Shown here piece by piece: positions 26,169 through 35,406 of a stretch of DNA of 64,000 bases. The notes beneath the pieces are model-generated. The model was not told where the DNA came from and did no database searches. It saw only the letters and a program-made list of their open reading frames with translations. The DNA comes from an uncultured Spirochaetales bacterium. Its GTDB lineage: Bacteria; Spirochaetota; Spirochaetia; Sphaerochaetales; Sphaerochaetaceae. The translations under genes were made by a program, and so were the position numbers. Position 1 is the first letter of the stretch; each line of letters opens with the position of its first letter. The stretch is taken from the NCBI GenBank assembly GCA_944390865.1, contig CALXRC010000008.1:1-64000 (forward strand). The letters are read 5' to 3'.

Positions 26169-26174
26169 GAAGGA

Positions 26175-26180
26175 AGTATA
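26175..26180 (-). promoter_or_regulatory. Extended -10 of the RND exporter gene
   Basis: TATACT (26180 to 26175 on the minus strand) preceded by TGT. It ends 6 nt before ATG 26168 and no Shine-Dalgarno sequence is visible. No good -35 at 17 nt. Confidence 0.45.
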
Positions 26181-26309
26181 ACAAATCAATGCAAAGTAAG
26201 GGTATACCCCCATGAATAATAATTTTCTTCATGCAGCTTCTGTCTTATTTCAGCTTTATTCTGTGCTTTTGCATCATTAATTCTGTTTGCCAATTTGCAA
26301 TTGTTTTAT

Positions 26310-27212
26310 TTAAAGGTTCAGAAAATGCAGTCCCATTGTATCAATGGAACGATCTTCCGGTGTCTTGTTTGCTTTCCAGTTCAGCTTCTGCGCCTCATTG
26401 TTCTGGATTACAGCATCCCAGACAGATTCATCATATGGTTTGTCCCAGTTATGCTGGAGGAAGTCAAGATCCTTGCTGAATCCCGGAACCCCGTCAATAA
26501 GCTGTCTGGCCCAGTCAAAGTGAGTGTAGGCATAGTACCAGGTATAGTCAAACTGGAAGTAGTCAAAATGGTAGTCATACATATCATAGTATTTGACTAA
26601 AGTATCATAAAGGAATCCCGTGATCGGGTTTCCTATACCTCCTCCGGTGAAGTATCCGGACCAGCGTCCTTCACTGAAATGCCATCCTTTTGAATGTCTT
26701 AGAGTAAAAAACTTGAGATCTTTGATTCTGTTGATTAAATCGGGATGAGTGATGAATACCGTAGCATCACACCATAGTCCTCCATGGCGCGTTATCAGCT
26801 GCGTTCTCATGATATTTGAAAGCTTTACCAGCGGAATATTTCCATTATCCAGATACTTTTTGATGTTCCCTTCAAAAGTAAAATAATCAAGAAGGTTGTT
26901 CTTGTCTAATAAGACCAGATCAATGCCTTCAACCTGTTTTGCCTTTTCAAGACATTTCTTGACAAGTTCCGGGGCCGTATCAAAGCCTGTATACCAGAAC
27001 ATCCACACTCTGTTTCCGACAGTGTTAAGCGTTGATAGATCGATATTGCTGTATTTTTCTTCAATTTCTCCTTTTATCACTGTATCAAGGATTTTCATTG
27101 CACCTTTCTTTTTCAGCGCTTCGGTTTTCCAAAATAAATTTTTGAAGCCTGGAGTGTCTTTCAGTGCTTTAAATACAACAGAGGAGTTGAATATGTGGTA
27201 TATAGCTTTCAT
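26310..27212 (-). CDS. Capsular polysaccharide synthesis glycosyltransferase (GT32), paralogue 2
   Basis: A 300-aa Caps_synth/GT32 protein: NRVWMFWYTGFDTAPELVKKCL, then LLDKNNLLDYF, LSNIMRTQLITRHGGLWCDATVFI with the metal-binding Asp, and a C-terminal QHNWDKPYDESVWD. It is close in layout to the paralogue at 31.6 kb (same LLDKNNL and HGGxWCDATVFITH), so these two form a subgroup distinct from the 20.7- and 35.4-kb copies. AAGG 7 nt before ATG supports the start. It is divergent from the epimerase gene across a 166-bp promoter region. Confidence 0.82.
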   Translation of the reverse strand: MKAIYHIFNSSVVFKALKDTPGFKNLFWKTEALKKKGAMKILDTVIKGEIEEKYSNIDLSTLNTVGNRVWMFWYTGFDTAPELVKKCLEKAKQVEGIDLVLLDKNNLLDYFTFEGNIKKYLDNGNIPLVKLSNIMRTQLITRHGGLWCDATVFITHPDLINRIKDLKFFTLRHSKGWHFSEGRWSGYFTGGGIGNPITGFLYDTLVKYYDMYDYHFDYFQFDYTWYYAYTHFDWARQLIDGVPGFSKDLDFLQHNWDKPYDESVWDAVIQNNEAQKLNWKANKTPEDRSIDTMGLHFLNL

Positions 27213-27339
27213 TTGATTACCTTGTTTGGAAAGTATGGACTAAAATTAGTGCCCTGACAATATTATTATCGCCAAGCTTAAATATGAAATTCTGCGGTAA
27301 GCAAGTTGTTGATCCGTGTGCCAATTTATACTGAACTTA

Positions 27340-27369
27340 TTGCCAGCTGCTTAGAAATGAGGCTAGAAT
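27340..27369 (+). promoter_or_regulatory. Promoter of the epimerase-wzy-gtrII unit
   Basis: TTGCCA (27340-27345), an 18-nt spacer and TAGAAT (27364-27369) lie 9 nt before ATG 27379. The predicted 5' leader is only about 2 nt. Confidence 0.5.
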
Positions 27370-27378
27370 TACAAAACC

Positions 27379-28446
27379 ATGAAACGAATACTAGTGACAG
27401 GTTCCAGTGGCTTCATTGGGGCCAATCTTGTGTTGCAGCTTCTTAAGCGCTTTGACTCAGTTGATGTTGTTGGAATAGACAACATGAATGACTATTATGA
27501 TGTTTCTTTGAAAGAGTGGAGACTTGAGCAGATAGAGGAAGAAGTGAAGAATCATCCTGATTCATCTTTCACTTTTGTTAAAGGAAACATAGCAGATAAG
27601 GCTTTGGTCAATGAATTGTTTGGTAAGTATTGCTTTGATACAGTGGTGAATCTGGCAGCACAGGCAGGAGTGAGATATTCAATAATCAATCCTGATGCCT
27701 ATATAGAGTCAAATATTATCGGTTTTTACAATATTCTTGAGGCCTGCAGACATTCATATGACAGTGGAAAGAGCGGGGTAGAGCATTTGGTATATGCATC
27801 ATCTTCATCTGTCTATGGCACAAACAAGAAAGTGCCTTATTCGACTGATGATAAGGTCGATAACCCGGTTTCACTATATGCAGCAACAAAGAAGAGCAAT
27901 GAGCTTATGGCTCATGCCTATGCGAAGCTTTATAACATACCGAGCACTGGACTCAGGTTCTTCACTGTATATGGACCAGCAGGAAGGCCTGATATGGCAT
28001 ACTTTGGATTCACAAACAAGCTGCTAAGAGGAGAGAAGATCCAGATCTTCAACTATGGAAACTGCAAGAGAGACTTCACTTATATTGATGATATTGTGGA
28101 AGGTGTGATCAGAGTAATGCAGAAAGCCCCGGAAAGAAAGACTGGTGAGGACGGACTTCCTGTTCCACCATATGCTGTGTACAACATAGGAAACAGCAAC
28201 CCGGAGAACCTGATGGATTTTGTGAAGATACTGTCAGAAGAGCTTGTATCGGCAGGAGTGCTTCCGGAGGATTATGATTTTGAATCACATATGGAGCTTG
28301 TTCCGATGCAGGCAGGAGATGTGCCTGTAACCTATGCGGATACAAAACCTTTAGAAGATGAGTTTGGATTCAAGCCTGATACTCCACTGAGGGAAGGTCT
28401 GAGAAGATTTTCCAAGTGGTATAAGGATTTTTATAAAAAAGGATAG
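27379..28446 (+). CDS. UDP-glucuronate 4-epimerase-like SDR enzyme
   Basis: A 355-aa extended short-chain dehydrogenase: NAD-binding GSSGFIGANL, diagnostic MNDYYDVSLKEWRL, LAAQAGVRYSIINPDAYIESN, catalytic YASSSSVYG and Y-x3-K (YAATKKSNELMAHAY), GLRFFTVYGPAGRPDMA and KRDFTYIDDIVEG. These match UDP-GlcA 4-epimerases (CapI/GlaE type) that make UDP-galacturonate. With the UDP-glucose dehydrogenase at 39-40 kb it forms a route UDP-Glc to UDP-GlcA to UDP-GalA for the surface polymer. It heads a + strand transcription unit set into an otherwise minus-strand locus. Confidence 0.88.
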   Translation: MKRILVTGSSGFIGANLVLQLLKRFDSVDVVGIDNMNDYYDVSLKEWRLEQIEEEVKNHPDSSFTFVKGNIADKALVNELFGKYCFDTVVNLAAQAGVRYSIINPDAYIESNIIGFYNILEACRHSYDSGKSGVEHLVYASSSSVYGTNKKVPYSTDDKVDNPVSLYAATKKSNELMAHAYAKLYNIPSTGLRFFTVYGPAGRPDMAYFGFTNKLLRGEKIQIFNYGNCKRDFTYIDDIVEGVIRVMQKAPERKTGEDGLPVPPYAVYNIGNSNPENLMDFVKILSEELVSAGVLPEDYDFESHMELVPMQAGDVPVTYADTKPLEDEFGFKPDTPLREGLRRFSKWYKDFYKKG

Positions 28447-28461
28447 ATTTCATTTAGGGGA

Positions 28462-29805
28462 ATGAGCAGAATGAATAGAAATTCAGTTTTGTCTTTTTTT
28501 GATGTCCATTGGTTATTATCTATCACAATTGCATCAATTGCTGTTTTACAATTTGGAGTCTTCAGTACTTTAGGTTTAGTGCTGTATGGAGTTTTACTGG
28601 CGTATAATTTTGTTGGGATTATTTTAAATTGTAAGAATAAAAGAATTAATTGGACTTTCACTTTTGTTACTGGTGCTGGTTATTTTCTTTATTATATTTT
28701 TGCATCCCTTTTTAACGGTAATTTCATTGATATTGCTTCTGTGCTTTTTCAGTATTTGCTGATTTTTATCATTTCTTTTTTTATAAGGGATGAGAAATAC
28801 ATTGAAAAAGATTTTTTATCATTAGCAAAAATTTTAACAATCTCAGGATTGGCCATGGCTGTGTTGTCTATCTTGCTAGCTGTCTTCAGCACAGCTTTTC
28901 CTGACTTTTTTTCGAGTTTGCCTGATTATGAGGTATTTTATGAATTAAAAAAAAGAACATGCAATATAGCTGTTGACAGATTGGTAGGTTTTGGAGGAAA
29001 TCCTATTACAACAGCCTTTTATTGTTATGTAAGTGTTGCTTTCTCAATTTACCTTTTATCAAGAACAGTACGTTTTGCATGGAAAATAACAGCTTTATGT
29101 AATTTTATTATTTCGTCGTTCACTATATCATTCCTTGCAAGAAGCCGCACTTACATGGGTGCATTAGCAACTTTCCTAATAATATATTTTTTTATTTATT
29201 ATTGTGTGATAAATAAAGATAATCCCCGAAAATGGAAAAACTTTAAAATCATTCTGACTTTAGCTTTTATATTGTTCGCACTCTTCCTGATTCTCTTCTT
29301 TGTTTCTAGTGAGTTCAAATCTTTCATTCTGAATGATGTATTGCGTATTCAAAATATCAATACAATAGGAAATCGTGAGTATATTTTTGAGAATTCACTT
29401 GCAGCAGGTGATGGGCATAGGTTGTTTGGTATTAATACAAGAGAATTTGAGAAAGAAGTAGCATATCATACTCATAATATGTATTTGGAAATATTGACAT
29501 TTGGAGGTGTGCCTAGTCTAGTTTTGTTCATGCTGTATACAGTTTCTGCAATTATTGTTAGTGTTAAAAATTTTATTTTTAAGAACCACATATCACAAGT
29601 TTGTCTGGTTATTAACTGCCTTGCTCTAGCATATATCATCAGCTATCTGGTTGGAGGCATTTCAGAGCCTGGAGCTGTGCGCTCAATGAGAATTGCTTTT
29701 CCTGTATATAATACCATGATTGCAACGGTTTGCGTAATTAGAGCTAACTCTATTAATAGTGAGACATTACCATTTAAGAAATATAAACTGCATACGGAAA
29801 AATAA
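28462..29805 (+). CDS. O-antigen polymerase/ligase-like (Wzy) membrane protein
   Basis: A 447-aa polytopic protein with roughly ten or more hydrophobic segments and the Wzy_C-like periplasmic signature HTHNMYLEILTFGGVPSLVLF near residue 330. Wzy polymerises lipid-linked repeat units at the outer face of the inner membrane. The gene is strongly AT-rich compared with the epimerase before it, a sign of recent import. AGGGG (28456-28460) lies 1 nt before ATG 28462 but 10 nt before ATG 28471, so the protein may start three residues later. The next gene starts directly after its stop. Confidence 0.78.
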   Translation: MSRMNRNSVLSFFDVHWLLSITIASIAVLQFGVFSTLGLVLYGVLLAYNFVGIILNCKNKRINWTFTFVTGAGYFLYYIFASLFNGNFIDIASVLFQYLLIFIISFFIRDEKYIEKDFLSLAKILTISGLAMAVLSILLAVFSTAFPDFFSSLPDYEVFYELKKRTCNIAVDRLVGFGGNPITTAFYCYVSVAFSIYLLSRTVRFAWKITALCNFIISSFTISFLARSRTYMGALATFLIIYFFIYYCVINKDNPRKWKNFKIILTLAFILFALFLILFFVSSEFKSFILNDVLRIQNINTIGNREYIFENSLAAGDGHRLFGINTREFEKEVAYHTHNMYLEILTFGGVPSLVLFMLYTVSAIIVSVKNFIFKNHISQVCLVINCLALAYIISYLVGGISEPGAVRSMRIAFPVYNTMIATVCVIRANSINSETLPFKKYKLHTEK

Positions 29806-31557
29806 ATGAAAAAGTTTTTTGATACTGCTGCGAAAAAATTATGTATTTCTCTTTATGTAATTAGCTTAGCCCTTTGTTGTTTTGTAGGGTCACCTTTTAT
29901 TATAGATTTAATTGTGGAGACTGTCGGTGGAACGAGCAAGGCTGGTTGGTATTTGTACATGCCAAGATTGGTTAGAACTGTGTTTTTTGATTGTACAGTT
30001 GTCTTTGGCATTTGTTATTCCAGACTCGTATCAAGCCGGATCAAAAACTATTGGCACAGTAATTTTGTATATTTCAGAACCAAACTGAAATCAAAAGAAA
30101 TAATTAATAAAAGAAACGGTATTATACTTTTAATTCTTTTTGCTGTTTCCCTTATCGGGTTTTTTGCATTGCTTCGTGCTGATGTGAATTATATTGATGA
30201 TATAAGACACAATACATCAACCCATTACGAATGGTTAAACAAAGGGCGAATAGGGATTATACTATCAAATTTATTTATTCAGACTGGATATACATTAGGT
30301 GACAGATCCCCAATAAATCAGCTTATTGCAATACTTTGTCTTGATTTATCTGCAATAATCCTAGCTTATGTTTTCTCTAAACTTTTCAATAAAGAAAAAA
30401 TAAAAATCCTTAGTGTTGTTGCTAGTTCCATTGTTATCTTTAATCCTTATTTTCTTCAGTGTTTATCTTACAAGTATGAATCAGCTGGTATGGGAATTTC
30501 TGTTTTATTGGCAGTATTCCCATTTTTAGTACTTGAGAATAAAAAGTCATTCTATTGCTTATCAGCCATTTCTATTTTTCTGATGTGTACTTTCTATCAA
30601 AGTTCAAACACTATTTTTATTTTATTAGTTTTGTGCATTGGATTCATAGTTTACTGCTTAGATAATAGAATTAGAGTAAAAGAAATAATTGAATTTTATT
30701 TTAAATCTGCAGTTTCATTCATTATTGGAATGGGCAGCTTCTATCTTTTGATAGCGAATTTATCTTTCAATGGCCCAGATAGAGAGAATGGTGATTTTGC
30801 ATTTGGCTTAAATATCATAAATAATATTAAGCAATATATTGTTACGGGTTTTAATGATTTTCCTGGTTGGTGGGAAATTTTGATTTTACTGCTGGTAGCT
30901 GCTTCTTTCGTTTCAATAGTTTTATTATCAAAAAGGAGCAAGATTCAGACTTTCTGCCTTTATCTGTTGACATTGCTTGTTTCTGTGATATTTGCAAATG
31001 GGGCTTTTGTGATTCTCAAAGACTTTGGAGATAGGGCTAGGTATTTGTATGGAGGAATAACGCTGATTGCATTGATAGCAAATATTGCAGTTATGTCGAA
31101 TAAAATTGTTCTAAGCTTACCAGCCTGTTTGCTTGCATGGTCTTTTTTTTCCTATGCATCAGCGTATGGTAACGCTTTAGGCTTTGACAGTGAGTATACT
31201 GATTTTATGGAAAAACAAGTTTTGAGTGATATCAATGAGTTTTTCCCAGCAGATATGTATCCAGAGCTTCAGATTGTTTTTTCTGGAGATACAAACAATT
31301 TATTGCCTGTTGAATATTTGATTGAAGAGTATCCAATTACGGAAAGAATGATTACAGGGTTTCTGCATTATGATGGAGTCCCAATCAGCTCTTTCTGGGC
31401 TGTTAGACATTTTATTTATTATGACAATACTTTATCTCCTGCAGAAACAAATTATGAGCCAAATCCTGACGATGGAAGATTGGTTGTGAGTAAAAGGTAT
31501 TATGATCTTTACTTCCATCAGCCTGATATAATACAGGTGGTGTTCAAGAAGCTATAG
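29806..31557 (+). CDS. GtrII-type glucosyltransferase domain membrane protein, paralogue 1
   Basis: A 583-aa membrane protein with multiple helices. The segment ALLRADVNYIDDIRHNT matches the conserved acidic loop of the GtrII (Glucos_trans_II) family, and SYKYESAGMGISVLLAVFPF is shared with the 44.7-kb paralogue. GtrII enzymes transfer a sugar from undecaprenyl-phosphate-sugar, made by GtrB, to surface polysaccharide in the periplasm. The start ATG follows the wzy-like stop without a gap, so translation is probably coupled. AT-rich like its neighbour. Confidence 0.8.
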   Translation: MKKFFDTAAKKLCISLYVISLALCCFVGSPFIIDLIVETVGGTSKAGWYLYMPRLVRTVFFDCTVVFGICYSRLVSSRIKNYWHSNFVYFRTKLKSKEIINKRNGIILLILFAVSLIGFFALLRADVNYIDDIRHNTSTHYEWLNKGRIGIILSNLFIQTGYTLGDRSPINQLIAILCLDLSAIILAYVFSKLFNKEKIKILSVVASSIVIFNPYFLQCLSYKYESAGMGISVLLAVFPFLVLENKKSFYCLSAISIFLMCTFYQSSNTIFILLVLCIGFIVYCLDNRIRVKEIIEFYFKSAVSFIIGMGSFYLLIANLSFNGPDRENGDFAFGLNIINNIKQYIVTGFNDFPGWWEILILLLVAASFVSIVLLSKRSKIQTFCLYLLTLLVSVIFANGAFVILKDFGDRARYLYGGITLIALIANIAVMSNKIVLSLPACLLAWSFFSYASAYGNALGFDSEYTDFMEKQVLSDINEFFPADMYPELQIVFSGDTNNLLPVEYLIEEYPITERMITGFLHYDGVPISSFWAVRHFIYYDNTLSPAETNYEPNPDDGRLVVSKRYYDLYFHQPDIIQVVFKKL

Positions 31558-31567
31558 ACTTATAATG

Positions 31568-31599
31568 GGCATTCATTTTCTGGAAAGGAAATGAATGCC
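31568..31599. terminator. Bidirectional terminator between convergent genes
   Basis: A perfect 11-bp stem (31568-31578 with 31589-31599, 10-nt loop) lies between the gtrII-like gene and the convergent GT32 gene and overlaps the latter's stop. A T-rich run follows on the + side (31600-31610). Confidence 0.7.
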
Positions 31600-32490
31600 A
31601 TTTGTTTCTTCTGCAGAATCAAGCTCAGGAACTTTATTTGATTTCCAGTTAAGCTTCTGGATTTCATTTTCCATCATTGCCTTATTGTATTCAGTTTCGT
31701 TGTAAGGCTTATTCCAGTTGTATGATAAGTAGAAAATGTTCTTATTGTCCTGATTTACAGAATCAATCAGCTGTTTTGCCCAGGCAAAATGAGAATACAA
31801 GTAAAGCCATGTATAATCAAATTGAAAATAGCAGAAGTGATGGTCGTGAAATTGGAAGTAGTAGGTAAAGGCTTCAGATAATGCTGATACAAGAGGGTTT
31901 CCTCTTCCTGCTGCAATGAAAAATGATGTCCATTTCCCTTTTGTAAACAACCAGTTTGGAGTATAGCTTCCACTATAGAAAAAATTATTTCTCAGGCCAG
32001 ACAGAAAATCATTATGCGTTATGAATACTGTCGCATCACACCATATTCCACCATGTTTTGCCAGCAATTGTGTTCTCAGTATATCTGCAAGATCTTGAAT
32101 TGTTAAACTGCCAGCTTCAAAAAGCTTTTTCAGGTGCGGAGCAAAGTCAAAATAATCCTCAAGGTTGTTCTTGTCCAAAAGGATAAGGTTTACATCTTTA
32201 ATTCTTTTTATGTTCTCTACACATTTTTTTACAATTAGAGGTGCCATTTCAAATCCTGAATACCAAAACAGCCATACATTATTTCCAATCGGCTCCAATG
32301 TGCTTAAATCTATATCGCTGTATTTCTCTTTAAGCATTGATCCTACAGTATGATCCAGAACTTTCATTGCAATTGCAGTCTTCAAGGAATCAATGCATCT
32401 GTATATCTTCCTGCATGAGTTCTTTTTCCACAAAGCCTTAAATGAAGTTACTCTATATAAATAGCAGCTTAGTTTTGTTAATCGGCTCAT
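31573..32490 (-). CDS. Capsular polysaccharide synthesis glycosyltransferase (GT32), paralogue 3
   Basis: A 305-aa Caps_synth/GT32 protein closely patterned on the 26.3-kb copy: NNVWLFWYSGFEMAPLIVKKCV, LLDKNNLEDYFDF, LAKHGGIWCDATVFITH and SYNWNKPYNETEYNKAM. The Asp of CDATVF is the expected metal/donor ligand. It sits 3' of the Wzx-like flippase gene on the minus strand. Its ribosome site is weak. Duplication and divergence of this family within one locus suggests each copy adds a different residue of the repeat unit. Confidence 0.82.
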   Translation of the reverse strand: MSRLTKLSCYLYRVTSFKALWKKNSCRKIYRCIDSLKTAIAMKVLDHTVGSMLKEKYSDIDLSTLEPIGNNVWLFWYSGFEMAPLIVKKCVENIKRIKDVNLILLDKNNLEDYFDFAPHLKKLFEAGSLTIQDLADILRTQLLAKHGGIWCDATVFITHNDFLSGLRNNFFYSGSYTPNWLFTKGKWTSFFIAAGRGNPLVSALSEAFTYYFQFHDHHFCYFQFDYTWLYLYSHFAWAKQLIDSVNQDNKNIFYLSYNWNKPYNETEYNKAMMENEIQKLNWKSNKVPELDSAEETNGIHFLSRK

Positions 32491-32527
32491 ATTCTTATTA
32501 TCATGAAAACTAGAGCATATTACAACT

Positions 32528-34069
32528 TCATGCTTCTTTCTTGAATAAGAATTTCCTTACAGCCTTGTATGCCTGCTTAACATATATGTTCTTCCTATAG
32601 AGTATAAAGAATACAAGCGCAGAGATGAGAAGAGACACGGTAAAGCGTAATATGATTGCCAAAATGCCTGCGTATGGCAGGAAGCTGGTAATATAATACG
32701 TTGACAGCATCATTATTATTACCATCATCAATCTTGCCATATTGTAAATAATGTACTTTGTTGAGTGTGTCTTGAATCCTTTATTGAAAATTATTTTGGG
32801 TTCAATTATCAGATCAATGCAGAAATAGGTGAGAGCTGTTCCCAATATGATACCGTTCAGTCCCATGAAGTTTGCAAAGATAATTGAAAAGACAAGGTTT
32901 GCAACTCCAGAAATGATAGGTCTCTTCCTGTCGAACCAGAATAGGCCCAGAGATGATTTATATGTATTGAATATCGATTTGTTGCTTGACAGGTAAAAAA
33001 CGAGACACATCAGGAAAGCTGAAGAAAAGGGGAGGCATCTGTCAATGCCAAAGAAAGTGGCGATTAATGGGTTTATTATATTTGCTAAAACAATTGTAAA
33101 TAGTCCATATACGATGAAAAAGCATGTATCAATTGACTTGTAGCTATCTGCAACTTTCTGTGATGATTCCACCGCGCCCATGTTCCCAAGAGATGCGGTT
33201 ATTGCATTGGGTAGAATTCGGACAAAGCTATACAAGCCATTTGTTATCATCTGGTAGTTAGAATATAGACCAAGCACTGCGGAACTTACGAAAGTACTGA
33301 TGAGGATACTGTCTGATGAATTGACTAATGCGCTGCCAATTCGTGACATCATCAGTCCTTTGATATTGCTGAACATGGCGTCTTTGCTCTCTTTGCTGAG
33401 CTTTACAGTCACTTTTCGTTTCAGATATTTGAACTCTTTAGTTGCAAGATGCCTGAGGAACAGACACCTGCTGGTATCAAATACTAAGATGCAAAGTGAA
33501 TACAGCAAGAAGCTTCCAGTGAAAATGGAGACTCCGATTTGAGTCAGGTACATTGCTGCATGGAAAATATTTACAGCAAGTGTTATCTTGTATCGTTCCT
33601 GATTTGCCTCAATGAGAATCTGCTTGTAAGAAAGGTAGAACTCAAAGACTGTGCCTAACAGGAAAATTATGAAATAAAGCCTGACATTATTAATTTGAAC
33701 TGTTGTGTTAACAAAAAAAGACAAAAATGGCGTAAAGACTAAACCGCCAACAAGAATTATTGTGCCTACAACCGCGTAAACACGCTTGTAGAAGCTCATG
33801 ATTGCACATATTTCATCATAGTTGTCTTCTGCAAGCGGTTTGTACAATGCATAGGCAATCGCAACATTGAGCCCAAGATCTGCAACGGATAATACCGAGA
33901 TTACATTTCTGAAAAGGCTGTAAAACCCAAGATAGTCCGAAATGAAATACTGGTTGAAAACCATGCGCTCCAAAAAGCTGACAACACCCATGATAACTTG
34001 GGTAATTACTGCCGTTGAAGCGTTTATTGTAGAGTTCTTAAATCTTGACTCGTTGCTGTTATCTGCCAT
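32528..34069 (-). CDS. Wzx-like oligosaccharide flippase
   Basis: About 513 aa with 12 or so membrane helices and the MOP/PST superfamily layout: NSTINASTAVITQVIMGVVSFLERMVF at the first helix, SDYLGFYSLFRNVISVLSVADLGLNVAIAYALY, and repeated Ile/Phe-rich helices to the end. Wzx flips undecaprenyl-linked repeat units to the periplasm for Wzy. ATG 34069 is preferred to 34105 because AGGAA lies about 6 nt upstream. The gene is AT-rich. With the Wzy-like gene at 28.5 kb it makes a Wzx/Wzy assembly route plausible. Confidence 0.8.
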   Translation of the reverse strand: MADNSNESRFKNSTINASTAVITQVIMGVVSFLERMVFNQYFISDYLGFYSLFRNVISVLSVADLGLNVAIAYALYKPLAEDNYDEICAIMSFYKRVYAVVGTIILVGGLVFTPFLSFFVNTTVQINNVRLYFIIFLLGTVFEFYLSYKQILIEANQERYKITLAVNIFHAAMYLTQIGVSIFTGSFLLYSLCILVFDTSRCLFLRHLATKEFKYLKRKVTVKLSKESKDAMFSNIKGLMMSRIGSALVNSSDSILISTFVSSAVLGLYSNYQMITNGLYSFVRILPNAITASLGNMGAVESSQKVADSYKSIDTCFFIVYGLFTIVLANIINPLIATFFGIDRCLPFSSAFLMCLVFYLSSNKSIFNTYKSSLGLFWFDRKRPIISGVANLVFSIIFANFMGLNGIILGTALTYFCIDLIIEPKIIFNKGFKTHSTKYIIYNMARLMMVIIMMLSTYYITSFLPYAGILAIILRFTVSLLISALVFFILYRKNIYVKQAYKAVRKFLFKKEA

Positions 34070-34195
34070 TCTTATTCCTGAAGCTTTCCGGTAGGAAAAT
34101 TTCATTTCGAGTTTTAGATAAAGATGTTTCTAGCATATTTACCACTTATGTACAACTCGCGAGGGATTGCGCAAATCATTTGAGAACAGGCTGGT

Positions 34196-35395
34196 TCACT
34201 GTTTGAACTCTTTCTCATAGACTGCAGCACAATGCAGGACATTATCTGCTATGTCTCTGACAACGCCGGCCCCGCCTTCTTTCAGCGATACATAATTGAC
34301 AACTCGTTTAACCTTTTCAACAGCATCTGTAGGACAGCAACTGTATCCAGCCGCTTTAAGGAGTTCTTCATCATTAATGTCATCGCCAATATAGAGTACA
34401 TTGCTGAGTTCCAGATTGTTTTCCTTGCAAAGCTTTCTTACTGCTTCCAGCTTGTTCCTGCATCCGGGAACATAAAAATCCAGTTTCAGCTTATCTGCCC
34501 TGCGGCGGTTAAGCTCAACATTCTCGCCTGTGACAATCCCTGTCAGATAACCGCACTTTCTGAGGATTGAAAAAGCCATGCCGTCACGCGTGTTGAATTT
34601 CTTCAGCTCATCTCCGTTTTCTGAATAATACATTCCGCCATCTGTAAGGCAGCCATCACAGTCTGTAAGCACGAGCTTAATATTCTGGAGATCCGCCTGT
34701 TTGTCGAGGCCTTTCTTTTTCATCAATGCTTCGATAATAAGCCAGTCAGACGGTTCATCAATCTCGAAGAATGAATCTTCATCCATTTCAACAGCCCGTA
34801 TTCTTCCGCTTACACGGTTCTTTGTCTTCAGCAGATCTTCTTTCGATGTTATGTAAAAAGCTCCGTTTTCAACCAGATAGCCATCAAACTCCTGTCTGCG
34901 GGGGCGATGGAAAACATCATAGTTGGTTGGGCGGGCGATTCCATTCTCATCAGTCATCCAGTTGAATCGCTTCTGTCTTACAACAGACAGCACGCTGTCT
35001 GTATCTGATCTGCCAAAAAGCTCAAAGCCTTTATCAAGAGCATCGCTGGTCAGCAATGGAGATGTAGCCTGGACAAGAACGATAATGTCGAAGCTGTATT
35101 TTGCAGCAAACTCAAGCATGGCTGACTCAGTGGAGGCTGTGTCTGAAGCTGATTCTGCCGAGCGGCCGATTATCTGAAGCTTTCTGAAAATATCATTTTC
35201 CTCTTTGAACTTAAGTGCGGCCTCTTTTATCTTGTCACTGTCAGTTGCGACATAGACGACATCAATATGCTTGCATTCACAGGCTGCCTTTACTGTCCAG
35301 TAGACAAGCGGTTTGTCGCAAATAGGTTTAATGTTTTTCAGTGGAATTGATTTGCTGCCGCCGCGGACAGGAATAAATGCAACGTTCATAATCAT
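34196..35395 (-). CDS. Bifunctional CMP-nonulosonate synthetase / KdsC-like HAD phosphatase
   Basis: A 399-aa fusion. Residues 1-225 are an acylneuraminate cytidylyltransferase (NeuA type) with IPVRGGSKSIPLKNIK and LVQATSPLL. Residues 240-399 are a HAD phosphatase of the KdsC/8KDOP class with nucleophile/acid pair Asp245 and Asp247 (DCDGCLTDGG), TGIVTGENV and GDDINDEELLKAAG. Animal CMAS proteins and some bacterial enzymes have the same order of domains. The protein would activate a nonulosonic acid with CTP and may dephosphorylate its 9-phosphate precursor. Its HAD half closely resembles the stand-alone protein at 53.2 kb. A second ATG (35389) has better ribosome-site spacing. Confidence 0.86.
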   Translation of the reverse strand: MIMNVAFIPVRGGSKSIPLKNIKPICDKPLVYWTVKAACECKHIDVVYVATDSDKIKEAALKFKEENDIFRKLQIIGRSAESASDTASTESAMLEFAAKYSFDIIVLVQATSPLLTSDALDKGFELFGRSDTDSVLSVVRQKRFNWMTDENGIARPTNYDVFHRPRRQEFDGYLVENGAFYITSKEDLLKTKNRVSGRIRAVEMDEDSFFEIDEPSDWLIIEALMKKKGLDKQADLQNIKLVLTDCDGCLTDGGMYYSENGDELKKFNTRDGMAFSILRKCGYLTGIVTGENVELNRRRADKLKLDFYVPGCRNKLEAVRKLCKENNLELSNVLYIGDDINDEELLKAAGYSCCPTDAVEKVKRVVNYVSLKEGGAGVVRDIADNVLHCAAVYEKEFKQ

Positions 35396-35406
35396 AGTCT
35401 CCTGTT